Of a DNA stretch of 64,000 nt, positions 41,476 to 50,831 are shown piece by piece. This DNA is from Streptomyces sp. NRRL S-31. GTDB lineage: Bacteria > Actinomycetota > Actinomycetes > Streptomycetales > Streptomycetaceae. Location of the stretch: the NCBI RefSeq assembly GCF_000718775.1, contig NZ_JOCB01000032.1, positions 1 through 64,000 on the forward strand, given 5' to 3'. Position 1 is the first letter of the stretch. Each line of letters opens with the position of its first letter. Made by a program: the position numbers and the translations under genes. The notes below the pieces were generated by a model, which saw only the letters and a program-made list of their open reading frames with translations, searched no databases and was not told the origin of the DNA.

Positions 41476-42192
41476 ATGTGCAGTGGCCGAGCCTGCCCGC
41501 GTCGGCGCACCGCTCGCCACCGCCGTGCTCGCGGCGGGGACCGCGCTCGGCTGCTGCCAAGCGGCCCGGCGCCTCGGCGGAGACGACGCCGAGGCACCGG
41601 TCCGCCAGGTGGAACTGGGTTTCCAGATGCTGCTCAGGACCACCGGCTCCGACTCGCACCGCCGCCCCGAGCCGTTGTGGTGGGGAATCGGAGGGACCGC
41701 GCCCCGGGCTCCGCTGAAAGAAGGAAGGCGGTGGGGGTCGACCGCCACGTTGCCAGCAACGGCACCAGGTGACGCGATCCTTCCTGTCTGGCACTTCGGT
41801 GGCGCAGACCCCCTCGCCATCGCCGGCCGCGACCTGTAGTCCGTGCGGAGGGACGGCCTTCCGAAGACGGTCGCCGCCAACCACTCACCGCATTCGCGCC
41901 CCGGTGGCCCGGTCGGCCGTGGAGTCCGGCATCACGGCCTTCCTGGCCGGCGCCGCCGAACGGCTCGCCGAATCGCCCGCGTGAACGACCTCCACCGCCC
42001 CCGCCGCCCCACCGTGGTCCGGCCTGCGCACCGTATCGACGGTGCGCAGGCACACTCCCTGCGGCAATGACCGCCCGTCCGCGCCGTGGTACGAACAACT
42101 GGAGCAGGAACTGGTCATGTTGAACACTCTCGTCGACCGGGGCGGAGTTGGCCCAGGGCAGAGCGGATTTTCCCGCAGTGCGCGAACACGTC
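41476..42192. other. no supportable gene (717 bp)
   Basis: A plus-strand frame continues past 41475 to 41839 and another ends with VESGITAFLAGAAERLAESPA near 41984. They look like fragments of lost genes but cannot be assigned. Composition remains GC-rich. This begins the second debris zone, which runs to 45 kb. Confidence 0.45.
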
Positions 42193-42545
42193 ATGGCCGC
42201 CCTACGAGTCCCCAGAGCGATCGGACGCCCCCGCACCCGCCCCACCGTCGTCCTCGAAGACCGCGCCTACTCGTCCAAGTCGATCCGTGAACACCTGCGC
42301 GGGCGCGGCATCCAGGCGGTGATCCCGCAGCCGGCCGACCAGATCGCCAACCGGAAGCGGCGAGGCCGCGATGGCGGTCGCCCACCTCGCTTCGACCGCC
42401 AGGCATACCGGCAACGCAACGCCGTCGAGCGGGCGACCAACCGCTCGAAGAACCGGCGTGGCTTGGCCACCGTTACGAGAAGACCGCAGTGTTCTTCCAG
42501 GCAGGACTTCACATGGCAGCGATCTTCATGTGGACCGACCGATGA
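42193..42545 (+). pseudogene. C-terminal half of an IS5-family transposase
   Basis: The frame reads GRPRTRPTVVLEDRAYSSKSIREHLRGRGI, QAVIPQPADQIANRKRR, GGRPPRFDRQAYRQRNAVERATNRSKNRRGLAT, then shifts to RYEKTAVFFQAGLHMAAIFMW and stops at 42545. This is the DDE C-terminal half with the NAVER glutamate region of IS5-type transposases. The N-terminal half is absent and a frameshift is present. Confidence 0.85.
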
Positions 42546-42561
42546 TCCAAGGGAGACGCCC

Positions 42562-42813
42562 ATGGCGCGGGGTGGCTTGACCGGAGTCCGGACAGGTCCG
42601 TTGGGCCGGGTCCGCCGGGCGGGCGGGGGCCGGAGGAAGGCAGCCGAGCTCGATCCGGGGCTGCGGCCCGCGCTGCTGACGCTGGTCGAACCCGGCGAGC
42701 GGGGTGATCCGATGTCGCCACTGCGCTGGACGACGAAGTCGACCCGGAACCTGGCACCTGACCTGACCTGACTTGACCTGACCTGGCTGGGCCACCGGGT
42801 CTCGGCCGACACG
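42562..42813 (+). pseudogene. ISAzo13-like transposase remnant
   Basis: ELDPGLRPALLTLVEPGERGDPMSPLRWTTKSTRNLA matches the N-terminal domain of ISAzo13-type (Rhodopirellula-type) transposases. The expected continuation ELTxxGHRVSADT is interrupted by a pentanucleotide repeat that adds a stop codon; LGHRVSADT then follows in frame. The DDE domain is missing. Confidence 0.7.
42757..42786 (+). repeat. tandem CCTGA pentanucleotide, six units
   Basis: CCTGA repeated from 42757, with one CTTGA and a final CCTGG. It lies exactly where the transposase reads ELT...GHRV, so slippage-driven growth of this repeat probably broke the gene. Confidence 0.85.
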
Positions 42814-43100
42814 AGGCCAAGAAGCGCACCGGCCGCACCGCCCCCGGATCGTATCGGGCGGTTGGCCATTCCCGTGGGCTCCGGTTGATGGCTACGGTGA
42901 GTAACCATGTAGGGAAGCCGCCGGGGGATGGTTCAGTGTGCTGGGAGCCAGGTCGGCCGGGCACCCGGTCGGCACGCCACGTGTCCCGTGCTGATTCACG
43001 GCGAGTTTGCCGAGGTACCGGCGGCTTCCGATCCGCTGCATCGGGTCGGACCCGGTGGACATGCCCTTGATCTGGCTGGAGACCGGCTGAATGACATTTT

Positions 43101-43376
43101 TCAGCGCTTGCTGGCGTTCCCGACCACGAGATCGTTGATCTGCCGGTGCTCTTCCTCGACCCGGGCGGTCAGTTCCTCGCCGTCCGGGACCGAGGCCCGT
43201 ACGGCGGGCCACAGCACCGTCTCCTCTGTGAGGGCGTGGTTGAAGAGGGTCGGGTACTGGTCCATCAGCCGGTCCATCTCCTGGTGCTCATGGCGTTGCC
43301 GCACCAGGATGCTGCTGCCTGCACCGAGCTCCTCGACGGTCTGTTCCTTGATGGTCTTCGACGTGGCCGCTCCCAT
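43101..43376 (-). pseudogene. truncated hemerythrin-like (HHE) protein
   Basis: 91 residues: KTIKEQTVEELGAGSSILVRQRHEHQEMDRL, then FNHALTEETVLWPAVRASVPDGEELTARVEEEHRQINDLV. This is the actinobacterial HHE four-helix protein, which binds a di-iron or metal site through His and Glu. It lacks an internal stretch before FNHA and the second half after INDLV; family members have about 180 residues. It may still be translated, but half the metal ligands are gone. Confidence 0.65.
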
Positions 43377-43846
43377 GCGTGTTCCGAGCCGGGTCGTGCC
43401 GTCTGCCGGGGCGGTACAACGCGGAACGACGTCCGTGCCCGGTTGCCCGGGTGCGAGCGTTCAGGAGGGGCAGGACAAGGGACTCATCGGCCGCAGGTTC
43501 AAGCGATGAGCCGTCATCGAGACTCCCACGGAATTGGCCGATTCGGACATCGCGGGGAGCTACCGCGGTACCCGGGACGGCGGAGACCGATCCGCGGAGG
43601 GAAACGGTCTCGCAGACCGACGATCGACTACTTGCCTTCGACACCAGCGACCTGGAGGACCGGGACGAGGACCGCGGGCGAGCCGCCCTCGGCGGAAGGC
43701 ACGGCGCCCTGTACCGCAACGGCCGCGTTTCACAGACAGACCTACCACCTCCCCCCGCGGCCCGGACTGACCCGCCGGTGACGCCCGGCTCCGCGCTGAT
43801 CCATCGCTCACATGCCGGCAGGCCCGGCAACCCGAGGAGACCACAG

Positions 43847-44392
43847 ATGAACACCCTTCCGAATTCCGGCGTCGCCCAGCGCCGCCCCACCGGACGAAGC
43901 GCCGACACGAAGCTGCTCGGCATCTATCTCAACGACCACCTCGCCGGGGCCGCCGCCGGCACCGCACGCGTCACCCGCCTGGTGCGCACCGCCCGCGGTT
44001 CCGCGCTCGGCCGTGCGATCGAGCCGGTAGCGGCCGAGATCGCCGAGGACCGGAAGGCGCTGTTGGACATCATGCGAGACCTTGGCATCCCCGTGCGGCG
44101 CTACAAGGTGTGCGCGGGCTGGGCGGGCGAGAGGCTGGGGCGGCTGAAGCCCAACGGGCACCTGGTACGCCCCTCCCCGCTCGGCACCGTACTGGACCTC
44201 GAAGCCCTGCGGCTGGGGGTCGAGGGGAAGGCGGCCGGCTGGCAGACCCTGCGCCTGCTCAGCGCGATCGACGAGCGCCTGGACCGGCACCGGCTCGACA
44301 CGCTGCTCGAACGAGCCCGGCAGCAGCAGGAGAGGATCGAGGAGTGGCGCGTCCGCCAGGCCGAGGAGGCGCTGGCCACCACAGCCGGGTGA
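43847..44392 (+). CDS. hypothetical helical protein, 181 residues
   Basis: ATG after CGAGGAGA. The protein is almost wholly alpha-helical: LLGIYLNDHLAGAAAGTARVTRLVRTARG, LGRAIEPVAAEIAEDRKALLDIMRDLGI, a central GWAGERLGRLKPNG, LDLEALRLGVEGKAAGWQTLRLL and a terminal coiled stretch ARQQQERIEEWRVRQAEEAL. The pattern suggests a ferritin-like four-helix bundle without the usual metal ligands. Homologues are, I believe, common in Streptomyces as unnamed proteins, sometimes near stress genes. Function unknown. It is the one clearly intact gene in the 41.5-45 kb zone. Confidence 0.8.
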   Translation: MNTLPNSGVAQRRPTGRSADTKLLGIYLNDHLAGAAAGTARVTRLVRTARGSALGRAIEPVAAEIAEDRKALLDIMRDLGIPVRRYKVCAGWAGERLGRLKPNGHLVRPSPLGTVLDLEALRLGVEGKAAGWQTLRLLSAIDERLDRHRLDTLLERARQQQERIEEWRVRQAEEALATTAG

Positions 44393-44396
44393 GCTC

Positions 44397-44567
44397 CTAC
44401 GCCAGGCGCGCCGCAGCCCGCCAGGCGGGGTCGTCCGGGGGATGTGTGACCATGCGTGTCCGGAACGTCACGGGCGGGGCGCAGAAGACGACGTACACCG
44501 GGCGCAAGCCGTCGGCGCGTGCGAGCAACTCGGCACCGTCGTAGACGCTGATCACGGCGGCACTCAT
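44397..44567 (-). CDS. possible small protein, 56 residues
   Basis: Starts MSAAVISVYDGAELLARADGLRPVYVVF and ends DPAWRAAARLA. The sequence has a plausible strand-helix-strand pattern and no rare codons, but no strong ribosome site and no family I know. It could be a fragment. It converges with the helical protein gene, 4 bp apart. Confidence 0.35.
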   Translation of the reverse strand: MSAAVISVYDGAELLARADGLRPVYVVFCAPPVTFRTRMVTHPPDDPAWRAAARLA

Positions 44568-44804
44568 GCTGCCACCGCGATGACGGCGGCCCTCATGCTG
44601 ACACCGCCCCGGCGACCACGGCCGGCGGCTCCTCGTGCTCGGTGCCGACCGGGAACGGATGACAGCCGAGACCACCGCCGAGGAGTGGGCACGAGCCCAA
44701 CCGCCCGGCGATCCGCTCAACATCGTGGCCATCGAGTGCCGCCGGGCTGCGGATGCCCTCCGGAAAGGCGCGGTACCGGGGTTGCCCGACGAAGCGTACG
44801 AGCA

Positions 44805-44977
44805 CGACGGAACCGGGAGTTCCTTCAGCAGGCCAACCCGTGGGGCTGCACGGCATCGCCGAACGGCTCCTGGAAGCCGAGTCGCGGGGGATGTGGGCCG
44901 AGCCTGACCCGGCGGTACTCGAGGAACTGCGACGGGTGTACCTGGAGACCGAGGGTGACCTCGAAGGGGAAGCGTAG
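44805..44977 (+). pseudogene. C-terminal tail of a CobN-type chelatase subunit
   Basis: RREFLQQANPWG in one frame and LHGIAERLLEAESRGMWAEPDPAVLEELRRVYLETEGDLEGE in the next match the extreme C-terminus of cobaltochelatase CobN. The rest of that protein of over 1,000 residues is absent, and one base is missing at the join. It is a relic left by a rearrangement. Confidence 0.7.
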
Positions 44978-45026
44978 GGGTCGTGTTGCGGGCTCGTCGC
45001 GATGACGACGGCACCGGGGAGCTGCG

Positions 45027-46295
45027 CTACCGCGCGGGGCGCATCTCGGCCGCCGGGTTCTCGTCCGGGTGCCGAGCCGCCTGACGCCGGTCCAGCAACG
45101 TCAGTACGGGAGCCGTCATCACCGTGGTGACCAGGGCGACGACGACCAGGACGCCGAAGAGGGCCGGCGAGGCGATGCCCGCGCTGAGGCCGACGTTGAT
45201 GGCGATGAGCTGCATCAGGCCGCGCGCGTTCATCAGCGCGCCCACCCGCAGGGCGATCTCCGGCGGCTCGCCCACCATGCGGGCCACCGCCCAGCAGGCG
45301 CCGAACTTGCCGATGATCGCCACCGCCACACAGGCGACGGTGAACAGGATCAGACCGCTGCCGGACAGCAGGGTGAAGTCCGTGTTGAGTCCCGAGTAGG
45401 TGAAGAACAGCGGCAGGAACACGATGCGGCTGATCGGTGCGATGGCCGCCACGGCGCGGGTCACCACCGGGTCGCGGGGGAAGACCGCGCCGAGGCTGAA
45501 GGCGCCGAACACGGCGTACAGGCCGATGCGGTCGGTGTACCAGGCGGCGAGGAACAGCAGGAGCACGGTGACCAGCAGCATGTGCTCCTCGGTGAGCCGT
45601 CGCGCCCGCTCCAGAAACCTGGCCCGGACGCGGAGGAAGACGCCGAGGAACACGGCGAGCCCGATCGCGCCGCCCACGGCCAGCAGGAAGGTGTCCGCGT
45701 CGCCGCCCGCCATGCTCAGCACCATCGCCAGCAGCACCCATGCCACGGCGTCGTCCAGCGCACCGGAGGCCAGCGCGACCGAGCCGAAACGGGTGTCGGC
45801 CAGGCCGCGTTCGGTGATGATCCGGGCCAGCATCGGGAACGCGGTGACGGCCACGGTGACCCCGACGAACAGCGCGCCCACCGTGGGCGAGACACCGTCC
45901 GGGTAGAGGTCCACCGCATCGTGCGCCACCCAGGCCAGCCCGGAGCCGAGCAGGAGGGGCACCACGATGCCGGCCGCCGAGACGGGCACCGCCGTGCGGC
46001 CCACCGACCGCAGCCGGTCGGTCCGGAACTCGTAGCCGGACAGGAACATGAAGACGACGAGACCGACCTGCCCGGCCACGTACAGCACGGGTCGCAGATC
46101 GTCCGGGAAGAGGGATTTCTCCAGGCCGGGGGAGAGGAGGCCGAGAACGGACGGCCCGAGGGCCACCCCGGCGACCATCTCCCCGACGACGGGTGGCTGG
46201 CCGAGGCGGCGCAGGAGCAGACCGACGAGACGGCAGACGGTGAGGATGACGGCCACGGCCAGGAAGAACGCCGGGCCCAACTCGGTGGTGGACAA
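45027..46295 (-). CDS. cation:proton antiporter (CPA2 family)
   Basis: About 422 residues with 12 or so membrane helices. CPA2 features: LGQPPVVGEMVAGVALGPSVLG in helix 2, FMFLSGYEFRTDRL, ASGALDDAVAWVLLAMV with the ion-binding aspartates of helix 5, and GLMQLIAINVGL near the C-terminus. It exchanges Na+ or K+ for protons. The best start is TTG 46295, 6 nt after CAGGAG; the frame is open further upstream through direct repeats ATGGAGACCC at 46321-46340. It is the last gene of the leftward unit that begins at 50593, with a 100-bp gap from the P450. Confidence 0.85.
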   Translation of the reverse strand: MSTTELGPAFFLAVAVILTVCRLVGLLLRRLGQPPVVGEMVAGVALGPSVLGLLSPGLEKSLFPDDLRPVLYVAGQVGLVVFMFLSGYEFRTDRLRSVGRTAVPVSAAGIVVPLLLGSGLAWVAHDAVDLYPDGVSPTVGALFVGVTVAVTAFPMLARIITERGLADTRFGSVALASGALDDAVAWVLLAMVLSMAGGDADTFLLAVGGAIGLAVFLGVFLRVRARFLERARRLTEEHMLLVTVLLLFLAAWYTDRIGLYAVFGAFSLGAVFPRDPVVTRAVAAIAPISRIVFLPLFFTYSGLNTDFTLLSGSGLILFTVACVAVAIIGKFGACWAVARMVGEPPEIALRVGALMNARGLMQLIAINVGLSAGIASPALFGVLVVVALVTTVMTAPVLTLLDRRQAARHPDENPAAEMRPAR

Positions 46296-46395
46296 AGATG
46301 ACTCCTGGGGGAGGAGACCTATGGAGACCCATGGAGACCCATGGCGGCCCGTGCGGGCCTGGGGACGTCCACGAGGGTCTGCGGGGATGACGCCT

Positions 46396-47856
46396 TCACG
46401 CCCTCCGGCCCGGGTACGGGCAGGCCGTCGCGCCGTGCTCCCGTCCCGCGCCGGTGCCCGGCGCACCGCGGCCGGCGCCCAGCGCGCGGCCCTCGGTGTC
46501 GTACCGGGCGAAGTACGTCGTGGCGGGCCTGGTGCGGCGGGCGTCCAGCACCATCCAGGTGCCGAGGACCAGTTGCAGCAGGCTGCGCCCGACGTCCTCG
46601 GCCCGGTCGCGAACGGCCAGCGCCGTGCGCAGCGCGAGCCTGGTGGCCCGGGAGGCGGGCCGCTCGCGGGGCAGCAGCAGACAGGGGGCGCGGTGGGGGA
46701 TGGAACGGGTGTGCCCGACCGGTGAGTCGAGCACGTAGAGGGCCAGCACCTCCCGGGTCGCGGCGCGCATCACGATCGGTGCGAGGCGCCAGGCGGGACA
46801 GGGCCGGTTGGCGGCGACGCCGAAGGGGATGTGGTGGGCGTTCTTCACGGACAGCGTCGCCCAGCGCTCCGGATCGAAGCGCTCGGGATCGGTGTGACCG
46901 GTGGCGTGGTAGTCGGGGTAGCTGAAGGTGAGGACGGAGCCCGCCGGGATCGTGGGCAGGCCGTCGAGCGCGATGTCGGCGGTGGTGATGCGATGCGCCA
47001 CCCCGAACAGCGGGAACACCCGGAGCGTCTCGTTCATGACGTGCGACAAGTAGCGGTCGTCGTCGGTCGTGTCCGCCACCCTCCGCTGTACGTCCGGGTG
47101 CTGGGCCAGGGCCAGCAGGAGATGGGCCATCGCTTCGGACATCTGGACCACGGCGGTGTTGAAGAAGGTGCCTTGCAGATAGAACGCCTGCTGGCGGCGG
47201 GTCAGACAGCCGGGCAGTTCGTGCGGCACGTCACCGGCGGCCAGCCGGCGCAGCAGATAGCGGGTCAGCCGGTTCCTGCGGCGCATGTGCCGCAGCCGGG
47301 TGCACTTGAGGGCGTCGACCACGTCGGTGGCGTTGCCGACGATCAGCCGCCTGGCCTCGGCCGGGCAGGGCTCCCGGAAGACCAGTTCGTAGAAGAACTC
47401 GGCCCACACCGGCATCATCAGGTCGCGTAGCCGCACGGACCGGATCCGACCGGTGTCCGCCGTCTCAAGGATGCGCCGGGTGGCCCTCGCCGCGGCGGCG
47501 TACAGCTCGTCCGACGGGCCGGACAGGATGGCGAGCGTCCGCCGGGCCACCTCGTCGTAGCGGGGACCGGCCTCCAGATGCTCCTGGTGGACATCGGCGC
47601 CGGGCGCGAGCCAGTACCAGAACAGGTCGGACAGTGCCGCGCCCTTGCTGCGGCCCCCGGCGGCGGGGTGGCCGTAGACCTCCTGGAAGCGGTCGGCGCC
47701 GAAGACGGCGCCGGGCAGCGGTATGCCCTCGTCGCCGTTGACGCGGGCGAAGACCTTCATCCGCAGGGCGACGACCCGGCCGGGCAGCCAGGCGGGCAGG
47801 GACAGCAGCAGTGCGCCGCCCAGCGCCGTCGCCGCCGTCGTCCTCCGGCTCACCAT
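46396..47856 (-). CDS. atypical membrane-anchored cytochrome P450
   Basis: 486 residues; ATG after GAAGGAG. An N-terminal hydrophobic anchor (TTAATALGGALLLSLPAWLPG) precedes the P450 domain. The K-helix ExxR is in NETLRVFP. The heme loop reads PFGVAANRPCPAWRLA, with one extra residue before the cysteine and no glycine after it. The I-helix (YLQGTFFNTAVVQMSEAM) lacks the usual AGxDT oxygen-activation motif. About 70 residues extend beyond the normal end. It overlaps the FMN oxidase gene by 7 nt. These changes suggest peroxide-driven or otherwise unusual chemistry. Confidence 0.8.
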   Translation of the reverse strand: MVSRRTTAATALGGALLLSLPAWLPGRVVALRMKVFARVNGDEGIPLPGAVFGADRFQEVYGHPAAGGRSKGAALSDLFWYWLAPGADVHQEHLEAGPRYDEVARRTLAILSGPSDELYAAAARATRRILETADTGRIRSVRLRDLMMPVWAEFFYELVFREPCPAEARRLIVGNATDVVDALKCTRLRHMRRRNRLTRYLLRRLAAGDVPHELPGCLTRRQQAFYLQGTFFNTAVVQMSEAMAHLLLALAQHPDVQRRVADTTDDDRYLSHVMNETLRVFPLFGVAHRITTADIALDGLPTIPAGSVLTFSYPDYHATGHTDPERFDPERWATLSVKNAHHIPFGVAANRPCPAWRLAPIVMRAATREVLALYVLDSPVGHTRSIPHRAPCLLLPRERPASRATRLALRTALAVRDRAEDVGRSLLQLVLGTWMVLDARRTRPATTYFARYDTEGRALGAGRGAPGTGAGREHGATACPYPGRRA

Positions 47857-48971
47857 GCTCGTTCTCCTTCCGGCCGGCGGCGCGGGAACCCGCGTGCGAC
47901 GACTTGGTCGGCCGTGAGGTCCCCTGGCCGGTGCCCGCCGCAGAGGGCGAGCACCTGGGCGAAGTCCGCGCGCAGCGCGCTCAGCAGCTCCGTCACCCCG
48001 TCCTCGCCGGCCGTCGCCAGCGCCCACAGCACCGGCCGCCCCACGCCGGCGGCGACCGCTCCCAGGGCCAGGGCGAGCGCGATGTCGCTGCCGCGGCGCA
48101 CCCCGCCGTCCATGAGGACCGGTATCCGTCCCGCGACGGCCTCGGCGACGGCCGGGAGCGCCTCGACCGCCGCCGGAGCGGCGTCGAGCTGCCGTCCCCC
48201 GTGGTTGGAGACGAGCAGCGCGTCCACGCCCTGCTCGACCGCCGCCCGCGCGTCCGCCGGATGCAGCACGCCCTTGAGGACGAGGGGCAGGTCGGTCAGG
48301 TCGCGCAGCCGCCGCAGATCGTCCCAGCCCGCCGGCCACATGGCGATGTCGCGGGTGCCGCCGGGCGCGGCACCGGGCAGGTCCCGCATGTTCTCGGCCG
48401 CGAGACCGGGCGGCAGGTCGTGGAAGCCGTTGCGCAGGTCCCGGGTGCGGCTCCCGAACACGGGGGAGTCGACGGTGACCACGAGGGCGGAGCAGCCCGC
48501 CCGCTCGGCCCGGCGCACGAGTCCGGCGGTGACCTCGTGTTCCGGCTGGAGGTACAGCTGGAACCAGACGACGGCCTCCGAGTCCCTCGCGCGGGCCGCC
48601 GCGACGACGTCCGCGACGGCGGTGGTGGCGGCCATGCCGGTGACCAGCGGGGTCCCGGTCGCGGCGGCGGCACGCGCGGTGGCCAGTTCGCCGTCGGGAT
48701 GCGCGAGACGGTGGAAGGCGGTCGGCGAGACGAAGAGCGGTGCCGGCCACTCCCGGCCCAGCACCCCCACGCGGGTGCCGGGGCCGGGGCCGCCGCGCAG
48801 CACCCGGGGGAGCAGAGCCAGCCGGGCGAAGGCGTCCTCGTTCTCCCGCAGTGCCGTCTCCTGGCCCGCCCCGCCCTCGATGAAGTCGTAGTGCTCCGGC
48901 CGCAGTTCCGCGCGGGCCCGGCGTGCCAGTGCGGCCGGATCGTACGCCGGGCCCGTCCGCGGGCCGGTCAC
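47850..48971 (-). CDS. FMN-dependent alpha-hydroxyacid oxidase/dehydrogenase
   Basis: 373 residues from a GTG that overlaps the upstream stop (GTGA). Lactate-oxidase/glycolate-oxidase TIM barrel: HYDFIEGGAGQE, LFVSPTAFHRLAHPDGE, VVWFQLYLQPEH, LVVTVDSPVFGSRTRDLRNG, PLVLKGVLHPADA, VSNHGGRQLDAAPA with the catalytic His/Arg, and MDGGVRRGSDIALALALGA for phosphate binding. It oxidises an alpha-hydroxyacid; oxidase members make H2O2. It sits between an FAD monooxygenase and an unusual P450 in one overlapping operon. Confidence 0.88.
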   Translation of the reverse strand: MTGPRTGPAYDPAALARRARAELRPEHYDFIEGGAGQETALRENEDAFARLALLPRVLRGGPGPGTRVGVLGREWPAPLFVSPTAFHRLAHPDGELATARAAAATGTPLVTGMAATTAVADVVAAARARDSEAVVWFQLYLQPEHEVTAGLVRRAERAGCSALVVTVDSPVFGSRTRDLRNGFHDLPPGLAAENMRDLPGAAPGGTRDIAMWPAGWDDLRRLRDLTDLPLVLKGVLHPADARAAVEQGVDALLVSNHGGRQLDAAPAAVEALPAVAEAVAGRIPVLMDGGVRRGSDIALALALGAVAAGVGRPVLWALATAGEDGVTELLSALRADFAQVLALCGGHRPGDLTADQVVARGFPRRRPEGERAW

Positions 48972-50593
48972 GGCCTGGGCGCGGCGGCTGCTCCGCCGGC
49001 CGGGAGGCCGTCCCCGGCGGACAGCCGGGAGGCGAGGAAGGAACCGAGCGGGCCGACGTGGACGTCGGGGTCGTCCCACTCGTTCTCCAGGTTCTCCGTG
49101 AGGTGGTGTTCCGCGACCGGCTTGCCGGTGCCGTCCGGCAGGAACTGCCGTACCACCGGGTGGAGATAGCGCGCGTCGAGGCCACCGGTGTCCCGCTGGG
49201 GCGTCCTCGCGACGGTGATGTCGAAGGGGTCGACCCGGTCGTGATCGGCGCCGTACTCCAGGGTGACGGCGAAGTAGCCGGCCAGGTCCCCGAACTCGCC
49301 CCGGGCCGCGGCCTCGTGCAGATGCGCCACCGGGACCTCCTCGCAGTACCGGGCCCCGCCGTCGGTGCCGAGCAGCACCGCGTCGCCGAGGAACCCGAAC
49401 AACTGCCACAGGGCGGAGGTGCGATTGACCCGCGCGATGATCGCGTCGCTCACCGCATCCGCGGTGGCGGTGAGGTCGGTGTGCGGCCAGTCCCGGTCGT
49501 GGTAACGGCGTTCGAGTATGCGGCTGAGCGCCTTCACCCCGTACCGGAAACCATGGATGAAACCACTGGTGGACTTCTTGAAGTCGAGGGACTGGGTGAT
49601 CGTCCCGGCGAAATACAGATCGGGTACGTTCACGGATTCCCACGCGCTGGTGAGCTGTGGGAATCGGTCCTTGATGACGAGGTCGGGACGGCAGTCGCCG
49701 TCGAATATCGAGGCGTCGAATCGGAATCCGGTGGCCAGGATCACCCGGTCGTACGGGATGTCTTTCACCACTTCCTCGACGCGGGCGAATCTGACGCTCA
49801 CCAGATAGGTGCTGTCCGGCTGCCGCGCTATGCGCAGGATGTCGCCGTCCAGTACGGCGTTCTGCGACTTGAGCTGATAGGTGTCGAGGAAGTTGTTGTT
49901 GACCGCGCGGAGATGTCCGACGAAGTGTGTCCGCCAGGCGAGTTTGAGGGAGCCGGGTCCGGCGACGTGGATGACGGCGGCGGTCTCGATGAGATTGTCG
50001 GCGGTCTCGAAGGCGGAATTGCCCCGCCCGATGACGAGGACGCGCTGGTCGGTGAAGGCCGCGGGGTCGACGGTCACCGTGTCGTAGCGTTCGGCTTCCT
50101 CGACGCCCTCGATGGCCGGCGTGTACGGCCGGGAGACGCCCGTGGCGACGATGATCCGGCGCGCCCGGATAACGTTGCCATTCTGGTCCGTCGCCGTGAA
50201 CAGACCGTCCGCGGGCCGGGTGACGTGGGTGACCCGGGTGCCGAGGCGGATGCGCAGCCCCTGGGTCCGCGCGAAGTCCGCCAGGTAGCGGACCATGTCG
50301 TCGGCCGGCGGGAAGTAGCGCGGGGAGTAGGCGGTGAACAGCGGTCCGTCGTCCGAGAGGAGGGAATTCCAGTCGACGCGCAGGCGCATTTCCGGATCGC
50401 TCCAGCCGGTGTGCACCTTGTTGGACGAGATAAGCGTTCTATGCCGGGGAAAACGCGTGAAGAAGGCGCCTGGAGTATTGCTCTCCTCCACGATGAGGTA
50501 ATCCCGGCCGTTCTTTTCCAAGAAGTACCCGGCCTGGAGGCCCGCGGGGCCGCCGCCGATGACGAGATAGTCAACCTGCGTTAAAGCAGACAT
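48968..50593 (-). CDS. FAD-dependent monooxygenase/oxidoreductase (FOXRED2-like)
   Basis: 541 residues. FAD Rossmann motif VIGGGPAGLQAGYFL near the N-terminus (about 11-25), a second NAD(P) motif VLVIGRGNSAFETADNL about one third along, and the ATGF motif VILATGFRFDASIF. This is the flavin-containing monooxygenase architecture with a long C-terminal region (about 150 residues) seen in FOXRED2-like proteins. It is the first gene of a leftward operon of flavin and heme oxidases and is divergent from an AMP-binding ligase 238 bp away. Its substrate may be the acid activated by that ligase. Confidence 0.85.
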   Translation of the reverse strand: MSALTQVDYLVIGGGPAGLQAGYFLEKNGRDYLIVEESNTPGAFFTRFPRHRTLISSNKVHTGWSDPEMRLRVDWNSLLSDDGPLFTAYSPRYFPPADDMVRYLADFARTQGLRIRLGTRVTHVTRPADGLFTATDQNGNVIRARRIIVATGVSRPYTPAIEGVEEAERYDTVTVDPAAFTDQRVLVIGRGNSAFETADNLIETAAVIHVAGPGSLKLAWRTHFVGHLRAVNNNFLDTYQLKSQNAVLDGDILRIARQPDSTYLVSVRFARVEEVVKDIPYDRVILATGFRFDASIFDGDCRPDLVIKDRFPQLTSAWESVNVPDLYFAGTITQSLDFKKSTSGFIHGFRYGVKALSRILERRYHDRDWPHTDLTATADAVSDAIIARVNRTSALWQLFGFLGDAVLLGTDGGARYCEEVPVAHLHEAAARGEFGDLAGYFAVTLEYGADHDRVDPFDITVARTPQRDTGGLDARYLHPVVRQFLPDGTGKPVAEHHLTENLENEWDDPDVHVGPLGSFLASRLSAGDGLPAGGAAAAPRP

Positions 50594-50831
50594 GAGTTCG
50601 TCCTGCCTTCCGTGGGGGCGGGGAGGATCTTACTTGATGATTAAAGAATCGATCCAGACCGCCTCGGTGTGACGTAGGTCACTCGCTGTTCCGGTCGGTG
50701 AATTCCTTCCGTCGGTTAACGTGAGGCGTCTTTGGCGGTCCGCGTGAGCCCATTCGCCGTTCGGCATGGTCGCTTTCCAGACATTCACGCCGTCTTTGTG
50801 TCGGCTGCTTCCGGTCCAGAATGGAGACGAA

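Noticed and set aside
41405..41839. 144-residue plus-strand frame after the serine hydrolase
   Set aside because: It starts inside the hydrolase gene in another frame, has no start signals and no similarity I recognise.
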